A stretch of DNA of 5,753 bases from NCBI GenBank assembly GCA_018830745.1, contig JAHJRU010000147.1:1-5753 (forward strand). Direction: 5' to 3'. This DNA comes from Chloroflexota bacterium (GTDB lineage: Bacteria > Chloroflexota > Dehalococcoidia > Dehalococcoidales > JAHJRU01). The stretch's first letter is position 1. Every line of letters begins with the position of its first letter. The translations under genes and the position numbers were made by a program. The notes beneath the pieces were generated by a model. It saw nothing but the letters and a program-made list of their open reading frames with translations, searched no databases and had not been told where the DNA came from. Shown piece after piece: positions 1 to 5,503 of the stretch.

Positions 1-250
1 ACTTACCTAATTTCGCTATCAAATTATCCAATGCATCATCCCAAGATGCAACCGTATTCAATATGACGAATCCATGACTTGTCTTTGCTATTTCCTGATT
101 ATATTTCCTCTTTAATCCATCAACACGCGTTTTAATATTACTTGCTAAAACCGCTAATGGAGTCCGAGAAGAGAATCCATTTAAAGCCCACTCTATTTCA
201 TCGTAGAACTCTTTTATACCTTGCAGATAATCCTGCTTGATAAGGAATAT
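1..250 (-). other. AT-rich in-frame segment of alaS that does not match AlaRS
   Basis: Residues 371-453 of the alaS frame. Normal AlaRS goes from the ETLxxGLxxLEEEI helix (here RTLNEGLQIIEDEI, 358-371) through a short linker to FxLYDTYGFP. Here the frame continues with charged, mostly helical sequence such as GIKEFYDEIEWALNG (381-395) and KTRVDGLKRKYNQEIAKT (410-427), then SWDDALDNLIAKLG (439-452). GC is about 36% for bases 1-240, and only about 22 of 73 third codon positions are G or C, well below the preceding alaS codons. The frame stays open, so it reads as real coding sequence. It could be an inserted domain, a gene fusion, an alaS remnant joined to a foreign gene, or an assembly join near a contig end. 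I do not recognise the inserted protein. Confidence 0.6.
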
Positions 251-1360
251 CTCATCCTCGATAATTTGTAAGCCCTCGTTTAAAGTCCTGCCAAACCTGG
301 ACTCCTCAGCCCCAATCACCTTGAGAATAAATTCCTGCCTTCGCCTTAACGCGGGATAAATATGCCCCATATGGTCAATAGTGGTCCGGGCAATTTCCGC
401 CAGGAACGGTTTGTCCAGACCAATCTTCCGACCAAACAACGCACAGCGGCGTATCAAACGGCGCAGCACATACCCTGCTCCCTCGCTGCTGGGGAGCACC
501 CCGTCACCGATAAGAAACGGGATTCCCCGCCCATGCTCCGCTATCACCCGCATGGCATAGTCAGTATCGCCACCGGAGCCATAATTCCTGCCGCTCAGTT
601 CAGCTACACATTTGAGCAAGGGGGCAAAAAAGTCACTCTCGTAAACCGAGGTCTTGCCCTGCATTATAGCCGCCGTTCTCTCCAGCCCCATACCGGTATC
701 AATGTTTGGTCTGGGCAATAGAGTGCGGTTGCCCTCTTTATCCTGGTCATACTGCGTAAACACCAGGTTCCAGATTTCAGAGAAACGACTGCAATCGCAG
801 TCGGGACCGCAGGTAGCTTTCCCGCAGCCAGCATCCTCCCCGAAATCATAATGGATTTCGCTGCACGGGCCACAGGGCCCGGAATCGCCGGCGGGTCCCC
901 AGAAATTGTCCTTTTCTCCCAGACGGATTATCTTACTCTCGGGGATACCAATCTGCCGCCAGTAATCGAAGGCTTCATCATCATCGAGGAAGACGGTTAT
1001 CCAGAGTCGCTCCGGCGGGAGCTTCAACCACCCGGTGACAAACTCCCAGGCCCAGCTGATAGCCCCCTCCTTGAAGTAATCCCCCACGCTGAAATTGCCC
1101 AGCATCTCAAAAAACGTGAGGTGCTTGGCATCGCCCACCGCCTCAATATCCGTGGTCCTGAAGCACTTCTGGCATGATGCCAGACGGCGGCTGGGCGGTA
1201 CTGCCTCACCCATAAAGTAGGGCTTTATCTGCACCATGCCAGCACTGGTCAGCAATAAAGTGGGGTCGCCCCTGGGCACCAGAGAAGAGCTGGGAAGAAC
1301 CTTATGTCCCTTTCCTTTAAAAAACCTCAGGAATTCGGCACGGACCTCGTCACCAGTCAC
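1..1360 (-). CDS. alaS: Alanyl-tRNA synthetase, 5' part (runs off window; atypical 3' portion)
   Basis: Class II aminoacyl-tRNA synthetase that activates alanine with ATP and charges tRNA-Ala in the cytoplasm. The visible 453 codons contain no stop. Family hallmarks in order: the N-terminal EFLRFFKGKGH (9-19), PTLLLTSAGMVQIKPYF (33-49), SCQKCFRTTDIEAVGD (62-77), the class II segment FFEMLGNFSVGDYFK (83-97), GPCGPCSEIHYDFG (161-174) followed by a Cys-rich loop (C179, C184, C188, C190), the motif-3 segment DTGMGLERTA (221-230), and the start of the tRNA-recognition region with GDGVLPSSEGAGYVLRRLIR (285-304). The GTG at 1360-1358 is the start because AGGAG (1368-1372) lies 7 nt upstream, whereas the nearby ATG at 1365 is only 2 nt from it and reaches TGA after two codons. 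A full AlaRS is about 870 residues, so half is outside the window. After about residue 371 the protein stops looking like AlaRS: the DTYGFP block expected about 15 residues on is absent for the remaining ~80 codons. Confidence 0.95.
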   Translation of the reverse strand, partial: MTGDEVRAEFLRFFKGKGHKVLPSSSLVPRGDPTLLLTSAGMVQIKPYFMGEAVPPSRRLASCQKCFRTTDIEAVGDAKHLTFFEMLGNFSVGDYFKEGAISWAWEFVTGWLKLPPERLWITVFLDDDEAFDYWRQIGIPESKIIRLGEKDNFWGPAGDSGPCGPCSEIHYDFGEDAGCGKATCGPDCDCSRFSEIWNLVFTQYDQDKEGNRTLLPRPNIDTGMGLERTAAIMQGKTSVYESDFFAPLLKCVAELSGRNYGSGGDTDYAMRVIAEHGRGIPFLIGDGVLPSSEGAGYVLRRLIRRCALFGRKIGLDKPFLAEIARTTIDHMGHIYPALRRRQEFILKVIGAEESRFGRTLNEGLQIIEDEIFLIKQDYLQGIKEFYDEIEWALNGFSSRTPLAVLASNIKTRVDGLKRKYNQEIAKTSHGFVILNTVASWDDALDNLIAKLGK

Positions 1361-1393
1361 GCCATGACTCCTATATATCGGAAACTACCTAAG

Positions 1394-1422
1394 ATTTTAG
1401 AGTAAGACCCGCTGGCTGTCAA
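1394..1422 (-). promoter_or_regulatory. Sigma-70-type promoter of alaS
   Basis: On the minus strand, TTGACA (1417-1422) and TAAAAT (1394-1399) are separated by exactly 17 bp: a perfect -35 and a 5/6 -10. Transcription would start near 1387, leaving a leader of about 27 nt before the GTG at 1360 that contains the AGGAG ribosome site. The leader is far too short for a T-box. alaS can therefore be expressed independently of the upstream galU. Confidence 0.8.
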
Positions 1423-1471
1423 CGAAAGAGGGGTTCGCTGACATTCATTAAAGTAACTGAGAGGGATGGAA

Positions 1472-2332
1472 TCACAGCAGCTGTTTAAGGTAATCTCTCA
1501 GGTCCGGAGCGATATCCGGACGCTTCATCGCCAGAGAGATAGTAGCCTTAAGCCAGCCCCAGGGATTACCCGTATCGTACCGTGTTCCTTCGAATTCGCA
1601 GGCATATACCGCCTGCTTCTGCAGCAGAATCTGTATAGCATCTGTAAGTTGAATTTCGTTGTTTTTCCCCGGCGGGGTTGCCTCAAGAATATCAAATATC
1701 TCCGGCGTCAAGACATACCGGCCCATCACTGTCAGGTCGGAAGGTGCTTCCTCCGGCGTCGGTTTCTCCACGATATTCATCACCTGGAAAACACGGTCAG
1801 CGATTTCCTTGGGGTCAATAACGCCATACTTCACCGTGTCCTCACGGGAAACGCGTTCCACGGCAATAACACTACCTTTATACCGCTCATAGACATCAAC
1901 TAACTGTCGCAGGAGAGGCGTTTTACCGTCAACGATATCATCGGGCAGAAATACGGCGAAAGCCTCGTCCTCAATAACATGCCTGGCCGTCAGCACGGCA
2001 TGACCCAAACCAAGCTGCCCCTTCTGCCGCACATAGCAGATATCAATCATGTTAGACAGGTTACGCATCTCCTGGAGCAGCTTCTTTTCCCCTCTTTGCT
2101 CCAGGTAGTACTCCAACTCAAAAGCGCGGTCAAAATAGTCCTCAATGGCTCGCTTGCCCAGAGCCGTTACTAAGACAACCTGCTCCATGCCGGCGGCAAT
2201 CGCCTCTTCCACCGCATATTGAATCACCGGTTTGTCCACCAGTGGTAGCATCTCTTTAGGCTGAGACCGGGTAATAGGCAAAAACCTTGTTCCCCACCCA
2301 CCGGCAACAATAACCGCCTTGCGAATCTTCAT
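1472..2332 (-). CDS. galU: UTP--glucose-1-phosphate uridylyltransferase
   Basis: Makes UDP-glucose from UTP and glucose-1-phosphate in the cytoplasm, feeding glycan, glycolipid and exopolysaccharide synthesis. The protein is 286 residues, a normal length. It opens with the nucleotidyltransferase signature VIVAGGWGTRFLP (7-19) and QPKEMLPLVDKPVIQYAVEE (24-43). It continues with GQLGLGHAV (105-113), FLPDDIVDG (128-136, aligning with the metal-binding GDDIV block), NIVEKP (186-191), GRYVLTPEIFDIL (204-216), NNEIQLTDAI (224-233) and RYDTGNPWGWLKATI (251-265). The usual second residue of the G-rich loop (L in GLGTRFLP) is W here. ATG at 2332 is chosen because AGGAGG (2340-2345) lies 7 nt upstream; the frame is open farther upstream, but that extension overlaps a ROK kinase remnant and has no homology. 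RfbA-type thymidylyltransferases are relatives, but the QPKEMLP block and the C-terminal RYD...LKA block favour GalU. It is probably transcribed from the promoter near 2576 through the remnant. Confidence 0.93.
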   Translation of the reverse strand: MKIRKAVIVAGGWGTRFLPITRSQPKEMLPLVDKPVIQYAVEEAIAAGMEQVVLVTALGKRAIEDYFDRAFELEYYLEQRGEKKLLQEMRNLSNMIDICYVRQKGQLGLGHAVLTARHVIEDEAFAVFLPDDIVDGKTPLLRQLVDVYERYKGSVIAVERVSREDTVKYGVIDPKEIADRVFQVMNIVEKPTPEEAPSDLTVMGRYVLTPEIFDILEATPPGKNNEIQLTDAIQILLQKQAVYACEFEGTRYDTGNPWGWLKATISLAMKRPDIAPDLRDYLKQLL

Positions 2333-2525
2333 CTGGTTTCCTCCTGCCTCACTCCCTGCTGAAAAGCAAACGCCCTGTCCTTCACCACGGCCATAGCCGG
2401 GTCTCAGCCGCCAGGGTGTAGCTAGTTTCTTTAGCCAGTATTTCGCCCTGGCGGGAAACAATAGCCACCCTGATTTGGATACCGCCCATGTCTACGGCTA
2501 GAGCCGCCGGCTGATTCGATTTCAC
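2329..2525 (-). pseudogene. ROK-family sugar kinase (glucokinase-like), decayed N-terminal fragment
   Basis: From GTG at 2525 the frame reads 47 codons to TGA (2384-2382). Residues 8-41 give a recognisable ROK N-terminus: ALAVDMGGIQIRVAIVSRQG (8-27), then EILAKETSYTLAAE (28-41), matching the ATP-binding pattern AxDxGGTxxRxxxxxxxGxI. After residue 41 homology stops (TRLWPW, then stop). A different frame from 2397 to 2329 reads AMAVVKDRAFAFQQGVRQEE, which resembles the next ROK helix (PEAVVxRxFxxIxQ type). A one-base shift near 2398-2402 would join the two. That frame ends in a TGA overlapping the galU ATG. ROK kinases are about 300-330 residues, so at least 250 are missing. The conserved Thr of DxGGT is Ile here (ATC), another sign of decay. 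A good ribosome site (GGGGTG, 2532-2537, spacing 6) and a promoter remain, so the fragment may now be just a translated leader of galU. Confidence 0.7.
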
Positions 2526-2575
2526 TTCCAACACCCCGCTTAACACGCTGGAAATAGTAAGGTCCGATCAGCCCG

Positions 2576-2605
2576 ATTATAACCTTAAGCGTTGAGTCAA
2601 CGCAA
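2576..2605 (-). promoter_or_regulatory. Promoter for the ROK remnant and galU
   Basis: The minus strand has a perfect -10, TATAAT (2576-2581). The best -35 at normal spacing is TTGCGT (2600-2605, 18 bp, 3/6); a better match, TTGACT (2595-2600), is only 13 bp away, which is too close for ordinary use. Both -35 candidates overlap the palindrome at 2589-2603, suggesting control by a bound factor. The start site would be near 2569, about 44 nt before the GTG at 2525. Confidence 0.55.
2589..2603. promoter_or_regulatory. 15-bp perfect palindrome, candidate operator
   Basis: GCGTTGA-G-TCAACGC is an exact inverted repeat with 7-bp arms and a 1-bp centre. It lies between the divergent starts of the ROK/galU unit and the SWIM gene, over the -35 region of the minus-strand promoter and upstream of the plus-strand promoter candidate. 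The odd-centred, non-U-tailed form and its position suit a dimeric regulator site better than a terminator. Which protein binds is unknown. Confidence 0.45.
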
Positions 2606-2617
2606 GCAAATTATAAC

Positions 2618-2647
2618 TGGACTTATTGCCTAAAAAGACGTTAGAAT
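2618..2647 (+). promoter_or_regulatory. Candidate promoter of the SWIM-finger gene
   Basis: TGGACT (2618-2623, 4/6) and TAGAAT (2642-2647, 5/6) are separated by 18 bp, giving a start near 2654 and a leader of about 42 nt. An alternative -10, TATAAC (2612-2617), lies upstream but has no -35 at good spacing. The leader includes a weak 5-bp hairpin, AGAGA/TCTCT (2662-2677), followed by T residues just before the ribosome site. Confidence 0.4.
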
Positions 2648-2695
2648 AACAGCAGGATATCAGAGACAGCGTTCTCTTTTTAGGAGGTAGTGATA

Positions 2696-2959
2696 ATGCA
2701 GTCTAGCCTGATAGGGAAAGTGGAAAAAGCCAGGAGATATGCTCAGGAAACGGAACGTGTTACCTTCTCCGAGCTTTCAGTGAAATTCCGTGGCGAGAAT
2801 AACGATTATGATACCAGTTATAAAGACGGCCAGTGGCATTGCTCCTGTCATTTTTTCTCCAACTGGGGCCTCTGCAGCCACACGATGGCGTTGCAGAAAA
2901 TACTGGATAACATGCTACCGGACACCGCTAGAGGAACAATCCCGGAAATGACCGCCTAA
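2696..2959 (+). CDS. Small SWIM-type zinc-finger protein
   Basis: An 87-residue protein consisting essentially of one SWIM zinc finger. C49-x-C51-x8-C60-x-H62 sits in WHCSCHFFSNWGLCSHTMAL (47-66), with the typical aromatic before the first Cys and the G-x-C-x-H-x-x-AL ending. The N-terminal part (4-42) includes a basic, helix-prone stretch, LIGKVEKARRYAQE (5-18), and a beta-like VTFSELSVKFRG (22-33). SWIM fingers are known in ATPases, transposases and MEKK-like proteins and are thought to bind DNA or proteins; the role of free-standing small versions is unknown to me. ATG at 2696 is the likely start, with AGGAGG (2682-2687) 8 nt upstream. The in-frame GTG at 2690 is only 2 nt from that site. 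It transcribes away from galU and converges on folC, overlapping folC by 4 nt. No signal peptide or membrane segment is visible. Function cannot be assigned from context. Confidence 0.88.
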   Translation: MQSSLIGKVEKARRYAQETERVTFSELSVKFRGENNDYDTSYKDGQWHCSCHFFSNWGLCSHTMALQKILDNMLPDTARGTIPEMTA

Positions 2960-4332
2960 CCGCCCTCCGCCTCCACCTGCTCAATGGCTTCCCCCACCAC
3001 GAACAGCGAGCCGGTCACGCAGATAAGGCCATTGTCTCCGGCCAGAGATTTCGCCAGAGACAGCGCCGCCGGAACATCCGCTGTTACCATTGGCTCCACC
3101 CCTTGCCGGGCGAATTCGCCGATAATAGTCTCCGGCGCTGCCGCCCGTGGATGGCGTGACCGGGTTACCAGCACCTTATCAAAAAGCGGGTATAGCTCGG
3201 AGATTACGCCGCCCAGCTCTTTATCCAGCGAAGCCCCGAATATAAGAATGGACCGGTCGATATGCGAAACGCCTCCCTTCGATTTCGCCACTGGCAATCG
3301 TCCGCCGGCAGACAACCCGAAATATTGCTCCAGAGTCGCCTTCAACCGTTGCATGGACTCCAGATTATGGGCTCCATCGACTACGATAAAGGGATTACGG
3401 CGGATAACCTGAAACCTGCCGGGCCAATCGACCTCTTTCAGCCCCCTGGCTATGCTATCCGCGGTAATGTGAAAGCCTTTCTCCATCAGCACTTCCAGTG
3501 CCGCCACGGCTGTAGCCGCGTTGCCCAGCTGATGGTCGCCCAGCAGTGGAATGGAGAGACGATAATCGCCCAATCTCCCCTGCACCTCAAAACGCTGCCC
3601 GGATAAATCGAATTCAAGGCTCCGCCAGGTAACGTCACTGCCCACCCGAACCAGCTTTGCCTCACGGTCAGCTGCCACCGACTCTATCGCCCTGGCTGCC
3701 TCGTCAGGCTGAGAAGAGAGCACCACCACATTGCCGGGTTTGATGATGCCCGCCTTCTGAGTGGCTATCTCGGTTAGAGAATTGCCCAGTACCTCGGTGT
3801 GGTCATAGCCAATAGTAGTTATAACACCGACCTCGGGATTAATGATGTTGGTGGCGTCAAGCCGCCCCCCCAGACCCACCTCCATCACCTGGAAATCAGC
3901 CCCTTTTTCCTTGAAGTAGTAGAACGCCAGCGCCGTCAGGACCTCGAAGGTGGTCAGCTCGCCATAGGTAGCCTGCCGCCTGACCGTGTCAAACTCCGGC
4001 CTCAGCTTTTCCACCAGACTTACCAGTTCCGCTTCAGCGATAAACTCGCCGTCAACCTTGATACGCTCCCTTAAATCAATCAGATGGGGGGAAGTATTAA
4101 GTCCGGTGGTGTAACCGGCGGCAGTGAGGACAGAGGCCATCATAGCCGCCGTGCTGCCCTTGCCCTTGGTGCCGGCAACATGAACCGAACGCGCTGCTTG
4201 ATGGGGATTGCCCAGTCGCCGCATCAATTCATCCATGCGCCTTAAATCGAAATGGGCGGCATCACGGGACATGGGGAGCGTCTCATAATTGATAAAGTCG
4301 TAAAGATAGTCGAGGGCTTGCTGATAGTCCAC
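2956..4332 (-). CDS. folC: Bifunctional folylpolyglutamate synthase / dihydrofolate synthase
   Basis: A Mur-ligase-family enzyme that adds glutamate, with ATP, to dihydropteroate and/or reduced folates in the cytoplasm. It is 458 residues, at the upper end of normal. Motifs in order: the P-loop VAGTKGKGSTAAMM (52-65), NTSPHLIDLRERIKVDG (79-95) for folate and omega-loop contacts, TTFEVLTALAFYYF (127-140), MEVGLGGRLDATN (150-162), IGYDHTEVLG (174-183), IATQKAGIIK (189-198, carrying the lysine usually carbamylated), DWPGRFQVI (302-310), VVDGAHN (317-323) and VTGSLFVVGE (439-448). A glycine- and basic-rich stretch at about 341-360 (SAGGRLPVAKSKGGVSHIDR) looks like an extra loop before the C-terminal strand SILIFG. 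The start is GTG at 4332, with AGGGGGA (4341-4347) 8 nt upstream. Its TAG overlaps the stop of the convergent SWIM gene, leaving no room for a terminator between them. Whether both activities are present cannot be read from sequence. Confidence 0.94.
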   Translation of the reverse strand: MDYQQALDYLYDFINYETLPMSRDAAHFDLRRMDELMRRLGNPHQAARSVHVAGTKGKGSTAAMMASVLTAAGYTTGLNTSPHLIDLRERIKVDGEFIAEAELVSLVEKLRPEFDTVRRQATYGELTTFEVLTALAFYYFKEKGADFQVMEVGLGGRLDATNIINPEVGVITTIGYDHTEVLGNSLTEIATQKAGIIKPGNVVVLSSQPDEAARAIESVAADREAKLVRVGSDVTWRSLEFDLSGQRFEVQGRLGDYRLSIPLLGDHQLGNAATAVAALEVLMEKGFHITADSIARGLKEVDWPGRFQVIRRNPFIVVDGAHNLESMQRLKATLEQYFGLSAGGRLPVAKSKGGVSHIDRSILIFGASLDKELGGVISELYPLFDKVLVTRSRHPRAAAPETIIGEFARQGVEPMVTADVPAALSLAKSLAGDNGLICVTGSLFVVGEAIEQVEAEGG

Positions 4333-4362
4333 TTATTTCTTCCCCCTGGGAAAGCTAACGGT

Positions 4363-4371
4363 ATTTTACCA
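4363..4371 (-). promoter_or_regulatory. Extended -10 promoter candidate of folC
   Basis: The minus strand reads TGGTAAAAT (4363-4371): a TGn extension followed directly by TAAAAT (5/6). No good -35 is present at 17 bp (TCGCTA at 4386-4391), which is common for extended -10 promoters. The start would be near 4356, with a leader of about 24 nt to the GTG at 4332. It lies back to back with the pyrF -35 at 4373. Confidence 0.45.
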
Positions 4372-4372
4372 C

Positions 4373-4401
4373 TTGACGCTGGTCTTAGCGACTGATACTA
4401 T
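4373..4401 (+). promoter_or_regulatory. Sigma-70-type promoter of pyrF
   Basis: TTGACG (4373-4378, 5/6) and TACTAT (4396-4401, 4/6) are separated by 17 bp. Transcription would start near 4408, leaving a leader of about 25 nt with GGGAG (4421-4425) ahead of the pyrF ATG. The leader is too short for a pyrimidine-sensing attenuator or PyrR-type hairpin set. The -10 lies inside a palindrome (4392-4404). Confidence 0.6.
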
Positions 4402-4404
4402 CAG
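4392..4404. promoter_or_regulatory. 13-bp palindrome over the pyrF -10, candidate operator
   Basis: CTGATA-C-TATCAG is an exact inverted repeat with 6-bp arms. It covers the pyrF -10 and abuts the region where a folC -35 would lie, so a bound protein could block pyrF and influence folC. There is no U-tract, so it is not a terminator. The binding factor is unknown. Confidence 0.4.
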
Positions 4405-4432
4405 ATTCAGCGCCAGTACCGGGAGATGTCAA

Positions 4433-5245
4433 ATGAACTTTATGGAAAAGCTAACCAATGCCACCCGAAAGAACCAGAGCCTCGTCTGCGTCGGCCTCGA
4501 CCCTGACCCCAACCTGATGCCCGAGAATATCAGTGTTCTGGCATTCAACAAAGCTATTGTTGATGCCACCGCACATCTCGTCTGCGCCTACAAGCCCAAC
4601 CTCGCCTTCTACGAAGCCATGGGCCGGGAAGGAATGGAGGCTCTGGAACAGACCGTTAAGTATATACCGAACGACATCCCGGTGATATGCGACGGCAAGC
4701 GGGGCGACATCGGCAACACCGCCAGAGCCTACGCCAGGGCTATATTCGACCGCCTCGGCTGTGACGCGACTACGGTGAACCCGTATCTCGGCTTCGATTC
4801 AGTAGAACCGTTCATTCAGTACAAAGATAAAGGAGTATTTGTCCTGTGCCGCACCTCCAACGCCGGTGCCCTTGACTTCCAATCCCTGCGCTGCGAATCA
4901 GAGTCAGGCACCCGCCCGCTTTTCGAACTGGTAGCCCTCAAAGCCAGCCAATGGAATGTCAATGGTAACATCGGGCTGGTGGTGGGCGCCACCTACCCCG
5001 ATGAATTAAAAGTTACCCGGAACAACCACCCCGATATGCCCCTGCTGATACCGGGTATCGGCGCCCAGGGGGGAGACCTGGAGATAACCATACGTTATGG
5101 AGTTGACGCTAAAGGAGAAAAGGCGATTATCAACTCCTCACGGCAGATAATATACGCCTCCAAAGGCAAGGACTTTGCTGAGGCAGCCGGTAAGGCCGCT
5201 CTGTCTCTGCGGGACGAGATTAACCATTACCGCAGCCATCTCTAA
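4433..5245 (+). CDS. pyrF: Orotidine 5'-phosphate decarboxylase, type 2 subfamily
   Basis: Converts OMP to UMP, the last step of de novo pyrimidine synthesis, in the cytoplasm. It is 270 residues, the length typical of the type 2 subfamily rather than the ~235-residue E. coli type. Motifs: VCVGLDPDPNLMP (18-30) for substrate binding, YKPNLAFYEAMG (53-64), the catalytic D-x-K-x-x-D in CDGKRGDIGNTARAYA (86-101; D87, K89, D92), VNPYLGFDSVEPF (115-127), CRTSNAGALDFQ (139-150), GLVVGATYPDEL (181-192) and PGIGAQGGDLE (207-217), which contacts phosphate. ATG at 4433 is chosen because GGGAG (4421-4425) is 7 nt upstream and family homology begins there. The frame is open for 20 codons upstream, but those codons overlap the promoter. 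It is divergent from folC and is followed by DUF951 and ferredoxin genes in the same direction. Confidence 0.96.
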   Translation: MNFMEKLTNATRKNQSLVCVGLDPDPNLMPENISVLAFNKAIVDATAHLVCAYKPNLAFYEAMGREGMEALEQTVKYIPNDIPVICDGKRGDIGNTARAYARAIFDRLGCDATTVNPYLGFDSVEPFIQYKDKGVFVLCRTSNAGALDFQSLRCESESGTRPLFELVALKASQWNVNGNIGLVVGATYPDELKVTRNNHPDMPLLIPGIGAQGGDLEITIRYGVDAKGEKAIINSSRQIIYASKGKDFAEAAGKAALSLRDEINHYRSHL

Positions 5246-5290
5246 GAATTATGCCTCCGACAATCTTAAACCCCATTAGTGGATAGAATA

Positions 5291-5503
5291 ATGGTAATGG
5301 AGATAAAGCTGGGCGATATAGTTCGCCTGAAGAAAAAGCACCCCTGCGGCAGCTTTGAATGGGAGGTGGTCCGGCTGGGGGCAGATATCGGCATTAAATG
5401 CCTGAAATGCCGGCACCGCGTCCTTCTGGAGAGACCTGTCTTTCAACGTCGGGTTGTAGCCCTGGTCTCCCAAGGAAAAGAGGAGACGACAGCCGAAGAC
5501 TGA
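5291..5503 (+). CDS. DUF951 family small protein
   Basis: A 70-residue protein that matches the DUF951 pattern almost end to end: MEIKLGDIVRLKKKHPCGS (3-21), FEWEVVRLGADIGIKCLKC (22-40), then HRVLLERPVFQRRVVAL (42-58). C19, C37 and C40 could help bind a metal ion. The family is widespread in Firmicutes and Chloroflexota and, to my knowledge, has no established function; a compact beta-barrel nucleic-acid-binding fold is plausible but inferred. The start is uncertain: ATG 5291 has only a weak GGAT ahead, and GTG 5279 is also in frame. ATG 5297 would give the canonical MEIKLGDIV beginning, and a TAGAAT (5284-5289) sits where it could produce a leaderless mRNA there. Residues 60-70 are an acidic, variable tail. 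The stop TGA shares a base with the next ATG (TGATG), so the two genes are probably co-translated. Confidence 0.88.
   Translation: MVMEIKLGDIVRLKKKHPCGSFEWEVVRLGADIGIKCLKCRHRVLLERPVFQRRVVALVSQGKEETTAED

Noticed and set aside
1..250. Intein inserted in alaS
   Set aside because: No Cys/Ser splice-junction residue and no intein block A-like sequence at the homology break (IEDEIFLIKQDYLQ); the visible insert does not resemble a Hint domain.
362..1177. Plus-strand open frames opposite alaS
   Set aside because: They run antisense to clear AlaRS motifs, have low-complexity Pro/Gly/Arg-rich translations and match no family; they are frame shadows.
1361..1471. T-box riboswitch or terminator between galU and alaS
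   Set aside because: The 111-bp gap holds a good promoter but no specifier stem, no T-box sequence and no hairpin with a U-tract.
1466..2173. Plus-strand open frames opposite galU
   Set aside because: Antisense to conserved GalU motifs, no plausible ribosome sites and no recognisable domains.
2333..2461. N-terminal extension of galU from ATG 2461
   Set aside because: The 43 extra residues show no homology, overlap the ROK remnant in another frame, and the strong AGGAGG sits ahead of ATG 2332.
2662..2681. Hairpin AGAGA/TCTCT followed by T residues upstream of the SWIM gene, possible terminator or attenuator
   Set aside because: Only a 5-bp low-GC stem with a 6-nt loop; too weak to call a terminator, and it partly abuts the ribosome site.
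2984..4074. Plus-strand open frames opposite folC
   Set aside because: Shadows of a well-supported folC with continuous Mur-ligase motifs.
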